A stretch of DNA of 64,000 nt. Source: Bradyrhizobium arachidis (GTDB taxonomy: Bacteria > Pseudomonadota > Alphaproteobacteria > Rhizobiales > Xanthobacteraceae). The stretch is taken from the NCBI RefSeq assembly GCF_015291705.1, contig NZ_CP030050.1, positions 2,480,001-2,544,000 of the forward strand. Reading direction: 5' to 3'. Shown here in pieces: positions 61,919 to 64,000 of the stretch. Position 1 is the stretch's first letter, and every line of letters begins with the position of its first letter. The notes under the pieces are model-generated. The model saw nothing but the letters and a program-made list of their open reading frames with translations, ran no database searches and was not told the DNA's origin. The position numbers were made by a program, and so were the translations under genes.

Positions 61919-63067
61919 CTAATAATTGATCCGCAGCCCCACGCCGCCATGGATGGTGTTGCCCACCGGCTGCGGGCCCAGCGTGCCGTTCGCGAACAGG
62001 TCCACGATCCAGCCCTTTTGCACCCGGAAGCCGAGTCGGCCGCCATATTCGAACCAGCCCTGGTTGCCCATGGTCGGCACCACCGTGCCGTTGCCAGTGA
62101 CCGTCGCAACGATGCCGCTATGGCTGGCGAACGACTGCACCCAGCCACCGTTGATGTTGGTCTCGATGTTGCCGCCGTAGAGATGCGTCCACTGGCCACC
62201 GATCTTGACCAGGTTGGTGCGGTCGGTGCCGGTCACGATGCTGACGTCGAACGGGTTGAAAGCGACTGCGTTGTCGCTATAGCCGGACACGCGCTGCCAG
62301 AGCTGCCAGACCTCGATCGAGGCCGCGACCTCGTCGCGCGGCGAGACGCGGCTCATCCAGCCGGCGCGGCCGTAGACGGCATAGTTCGCCGCATTGGTCG
62401 AGCTCGTCACGCTCACCGGGCCGAGGCTGGTGTCGTAGCTGCGGGTGTAGCGGGCCTTCTCCCACGGCGTCAGGATGGTGCCGACGTCGAAGAACGGGCG
62501 CGACGAGCCCCAGTCGGTGAAGTCGTAGCGCAGCGCGAAGGCGCCGATCGGCGCGCTGGTGATCTTGTACCCGCCCTCGTTGTATTGCGTGTAGGCGATG
62601 CCGGCGAGGAGCGACAAATTGTTGGTGAGCTCCTTGCGGCCGTGAATGCCGGCCGAGAATGAGCCGGCCGACCCGAACGCGCTGATGCAATCACTGCAAT
62701 TGACCTGCTCGTTGACGCCGAGCAGCACCGTGCCGAGCACCCGGTTGGTGATCATCTGGTTGAAGCGCTGACCCGCGAGACCGCCGATCGAATTGCCGCT
62801 GGAATCCGCGCCGGTCGGGCTGGGGCTCGGGCTCGGATAAGGTGACGGATAGGGGGACGGCCCGCCGGATGTCTGGGTCGTCGTGGGCGTACTCGTGGGC
62901 GTCGACGTCGGCGCGTAGCTGGGCGTTGGCGTGGGCCCGTAGCAATTCGACTCGCAGGAGGCCTGCGCCATGGCCGGACGCGCATGGAGCGCCGCCAGCG
63001 CGAACGTGGCGGCTGCGGCCAGCACCGCGGCAGGCAGGAAACGCCTCAAGCGGTGTTTCGCCATCAT
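61919..63067 (-). CDS. Outer-membrane beta-barrel protein (autotransporter-type) with Pro/Ser/Thr-rich linker
   Basis: A 382-residue protein from the ATG at 63067, overlapping the upstream FecR-like gene stop (TGATG). A signal peptide (FLPAAVLAAAATFALAALHA) is followed by a low-complexity extracellular or periplasmic spacer (PTPTPSYAPTSTPTSTPTTT and PSPYPSPYPSPSPSPTG). A C-terminal beta-barrel follows with amphipathic strands such as NLSLLAGIAYTQYNEGGYKI and ASIEVWQLWQRVSGYS. It ends FGGVGLRINY-like in HGGVGLRINY, the aromatic end expected for outer-membrane insertion. It resembles an autotransporter without a large passenger. A partner of the FecR-like protein is likely. Confidence 0.78.
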   Translation of the reverse strand: MMAKHRLRRFLPAAVLAAAATFALAALHARPAMAQASCESNCYGPTPTPSYAPTSTPTSTPTTTQTSGGPSPYPSPYPSPSPSPTGADSSGNSIGGLAGQRFNQMITNRVLGTVLLGVNEQVNCSDCISAFGSAGSFSAGIHGRKELTNNLSLLAGIAYTQYNEGGYKITSAPIGAFALRYDFTDWGSSRPFFDVGTILTPWEKARYTRSYDTSLGPVSVTSSTNAANYAVYGRAGWMSRVSPRDEVAASIEVWQLWQRVSGYSDNAVAFNPFDVSIVTGTDRTNLVKIGGQWTHLYGGNIETNINGGWVQSFASHSGIVATVTGNGTVVPTMGNQGWFEYGGRLGFRVQKGWIVDLFANGTLGPQPVGNTIHGGVGLRINY

Positions 63068-63768
63068 CAGCGCCCGCACAGCATGCCGTCGTCATGGACG
63101 GCGGGCGTGATGGTTGGCGTGGCGTCGGCATATTGGTTGACGGAGCACAGCCCCGCGCTTGCGGCGCAGTTGGCGGCAAACGTCCAGGGCGGTGTATTGG
63201 TCTTGGTGATCGAGACCTTGCCGCCAGTGGAGGTGATCACTGCGGTGTCGCCCGGCTGGGCGAGCTGCACGCATTGGAAGCTCAGCGTGCAGACGCTGGC
63301 CGCGCCGTCCTGAAGCACGACGACGGAGCGGCCGCGCTGCGACAGGATGTCGAGCGTGGTGCCGCGTACGCCGATGGTCGCGAGCGGCGTCGTGATCTTG
63401 TAGGCGGTCTTCTCGGAATGGCCGGTGACGAAGCGGAACGCGCCCGTGGTCATGCGGATCGCGACATCGCGATAGCTGTGCTCGTCGTTGAAGACGGTAC
63501 GATCGAGCTTGAGCGTGGCGCTCGGGCCGAGCGAGAGATTGGTGCTGTCGGCCATGACGAAGCGCGCGGCGCTGTCGGCGCCGGTGCGCACGGTCTCGTC
63601 GCGCAGCATGCTGTCGCCGACATTGATCGGAGTCGCGGTCGCGGCGACGCGCACCACTTCGTTCTGGATCACGACGGCTTCGCCGACGCGCGTCTGCGCT
63701 TGCGCGCCAGACGCCGCGCACAGCACGGCCGTCAGCAGTGTGGAGAAAAACGAGAAACGCAAATTCAT
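63067..63768 (-). CDS. Secreted FecR-domain protein
   Basis: A 233-residue protein from the ATG at 63768 with a signal peptide (FSFFSTLLTAVLCAASGAQA). A FecR domain follows, with VGDSMLRDETVRTGADSAAR, ADSTNLSLGPSATLKLDRTV and TPLATIGVRGTTLDILSQRG. There is no N-terminal cytoplasmic anti-sigma segment and no sigma-factor gene nearby, so it is not a classical FecR regulator; it is probably a secreted or periplasmic protein. Two Cys pairs near the end (CTLSFQC and CAASAGLC) suggest disulfides. Its stop overlaps the start of the beta-barrel gene (TGATG), so the two are co-translated. Confidence 0.8.
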   Translation of the reverse strand: MNLRFSFFSTLLTAVLCAASGAQAQTRVGEAVVIQNEVVRVAATATPINVGDSMLRDETVRTGADSAARFVMADSTNLSLGPSATLKLDRTVFNDEHSYRDVAIRMTTGAFRFVTGHSEKTAYKITTPLATIGVRGTTLDILSQRGRSVVVLQDGAASVCTLSFQCVQLAQPGDTAVITSTGGKVSITKTNTPPWTFAANCAASAGLCSVNQYADATPTITPAVHDDGMLCGR

Positions 63769-63932
63769 TTCGCAACCGATCGATGTGTCCCTGATCGTAC
63801 CGGATCGCGCGCGCTTCTGATGTGGCGAAATTATCACAAGCGGCGCGGGACCTGCGCTATGCTTAGTGACAGTTGCGGCGGAATGCGTTCAATGAAAACC
63901 GCCGTCCAGATTATTCTCCCGGTGAAGCAGAT

Positions 63933-64000
63933 TTGCCACGCAAGATATCCCCACAACAGCCGATCGAAGTGTCAGCGGTTCCGAAGCTGTCGCAGAGCGC
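63933..64000 (+). CDS. Possible start of a gene continuing past the window edge
   Basis: From a TTG at 63933 a frame (PRKISPQQPIEVSAVPKLSQ) reads open to the window end and has protein-like character. The upstream GGTGAAG is a modest Shine-Dalgarno. FecR-like genes are sometimes next to adenylate-cyclase/CHASE2 genes, but nothing in these 22 codons shows that. Only partly supported. Confidence 0.3.
   Translation, partial: MPRKISPQQPIEVSAVPKLSQS

Overview
The window looks like a chromosomal segment of a Bradyrhizobium-like alphaproteobacterium (order Hyphomicrobiales). This is inferred from gene content (rmlBCA, ugd, pgm, vanA-R-B, HemC and HemE, SlyX/TrhO, a PaoABC-type aldehyde dehydrogenase), from the high GC of the right half, and from several classes of intergenic palindromes of the kind common in that genus. 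No database search was possible, so the genus is an inference.

Positions 1 to about 25 kb form a lower-GC accessory region dominated by surface-polysaccharide genes. It holds a truncated glycosyltransferase at the left edge, an O-antigen ligase/polymerase-type membrane protein, a Wzx-like flippase, and a seven-gene minus-strand operon (rmlB, rmlC, an SDR reductase, rmlA, a GT4 glycosyltransferase and two acyltransferase-3 genes). Beside it lie a further acyltransferase-3 gene and an acyltransferase-3 plus DUF2264 pair. The chemistry suggests a dTDP-6-deoxyhexose-containing glycan that is flipped, polymerised or ligated, and O-acylated. The region also carries many decaying genes: an acyltransferase remnant (2.0-2.3 kb), a frameshifted GMC oxidoreductase (3.0-4.7 kb), a nonsense-split membrane protein (5.4-6.2 kb) and a probable phage-gene remnant (6.3-6.6 kb).

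Positions 20.7-30 kb hold small secreted proteins in paralogous pairs, a SAM-methyltransferase-like gene with a decayed second copy, a transglutaminase-like cysteine peptidase, and ugd (UDP-glucose 6-dehydrogenase). Three copies of a tryptophan-rich small-protein family occur in the window, two in tandem near 5 kb and one near 29.5 kb.

From 30 kb onward the sequence is high-GC, mostly core-like and densely packed. It contains aldose epimerase, an MBL hydrolase, another acyltransferase, an OmpR-type regulator, a lytic transglycosylase, an alpha/beta hydrolase, pgm, a vanillate demethylase operon with a repeated palindromic operator, a cupin, two c-di-GMP enzymes, a TetR/SnoaL divergent pair with an operator, a GMC oxidoreductase followed by a divergent HemC, HemE, trhO-slyX, a gamma-glutamyltransferase, paoABC, an FKBP isomerase, CsbD, cupin and VOC proteins, and a FecR-domain/beta-barrel operon.

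No tRNA, rRNA, CRISPR array or intact transposase was recognised. The observations most worth following are the tryptophan-rich small-protein family, a double hairpin that masks the Shine-Dalgarno of the VOC gene at 60840, the divergent HemC, the acyltransferase set with its decayed member, and the FecR/beta-barrel pair.
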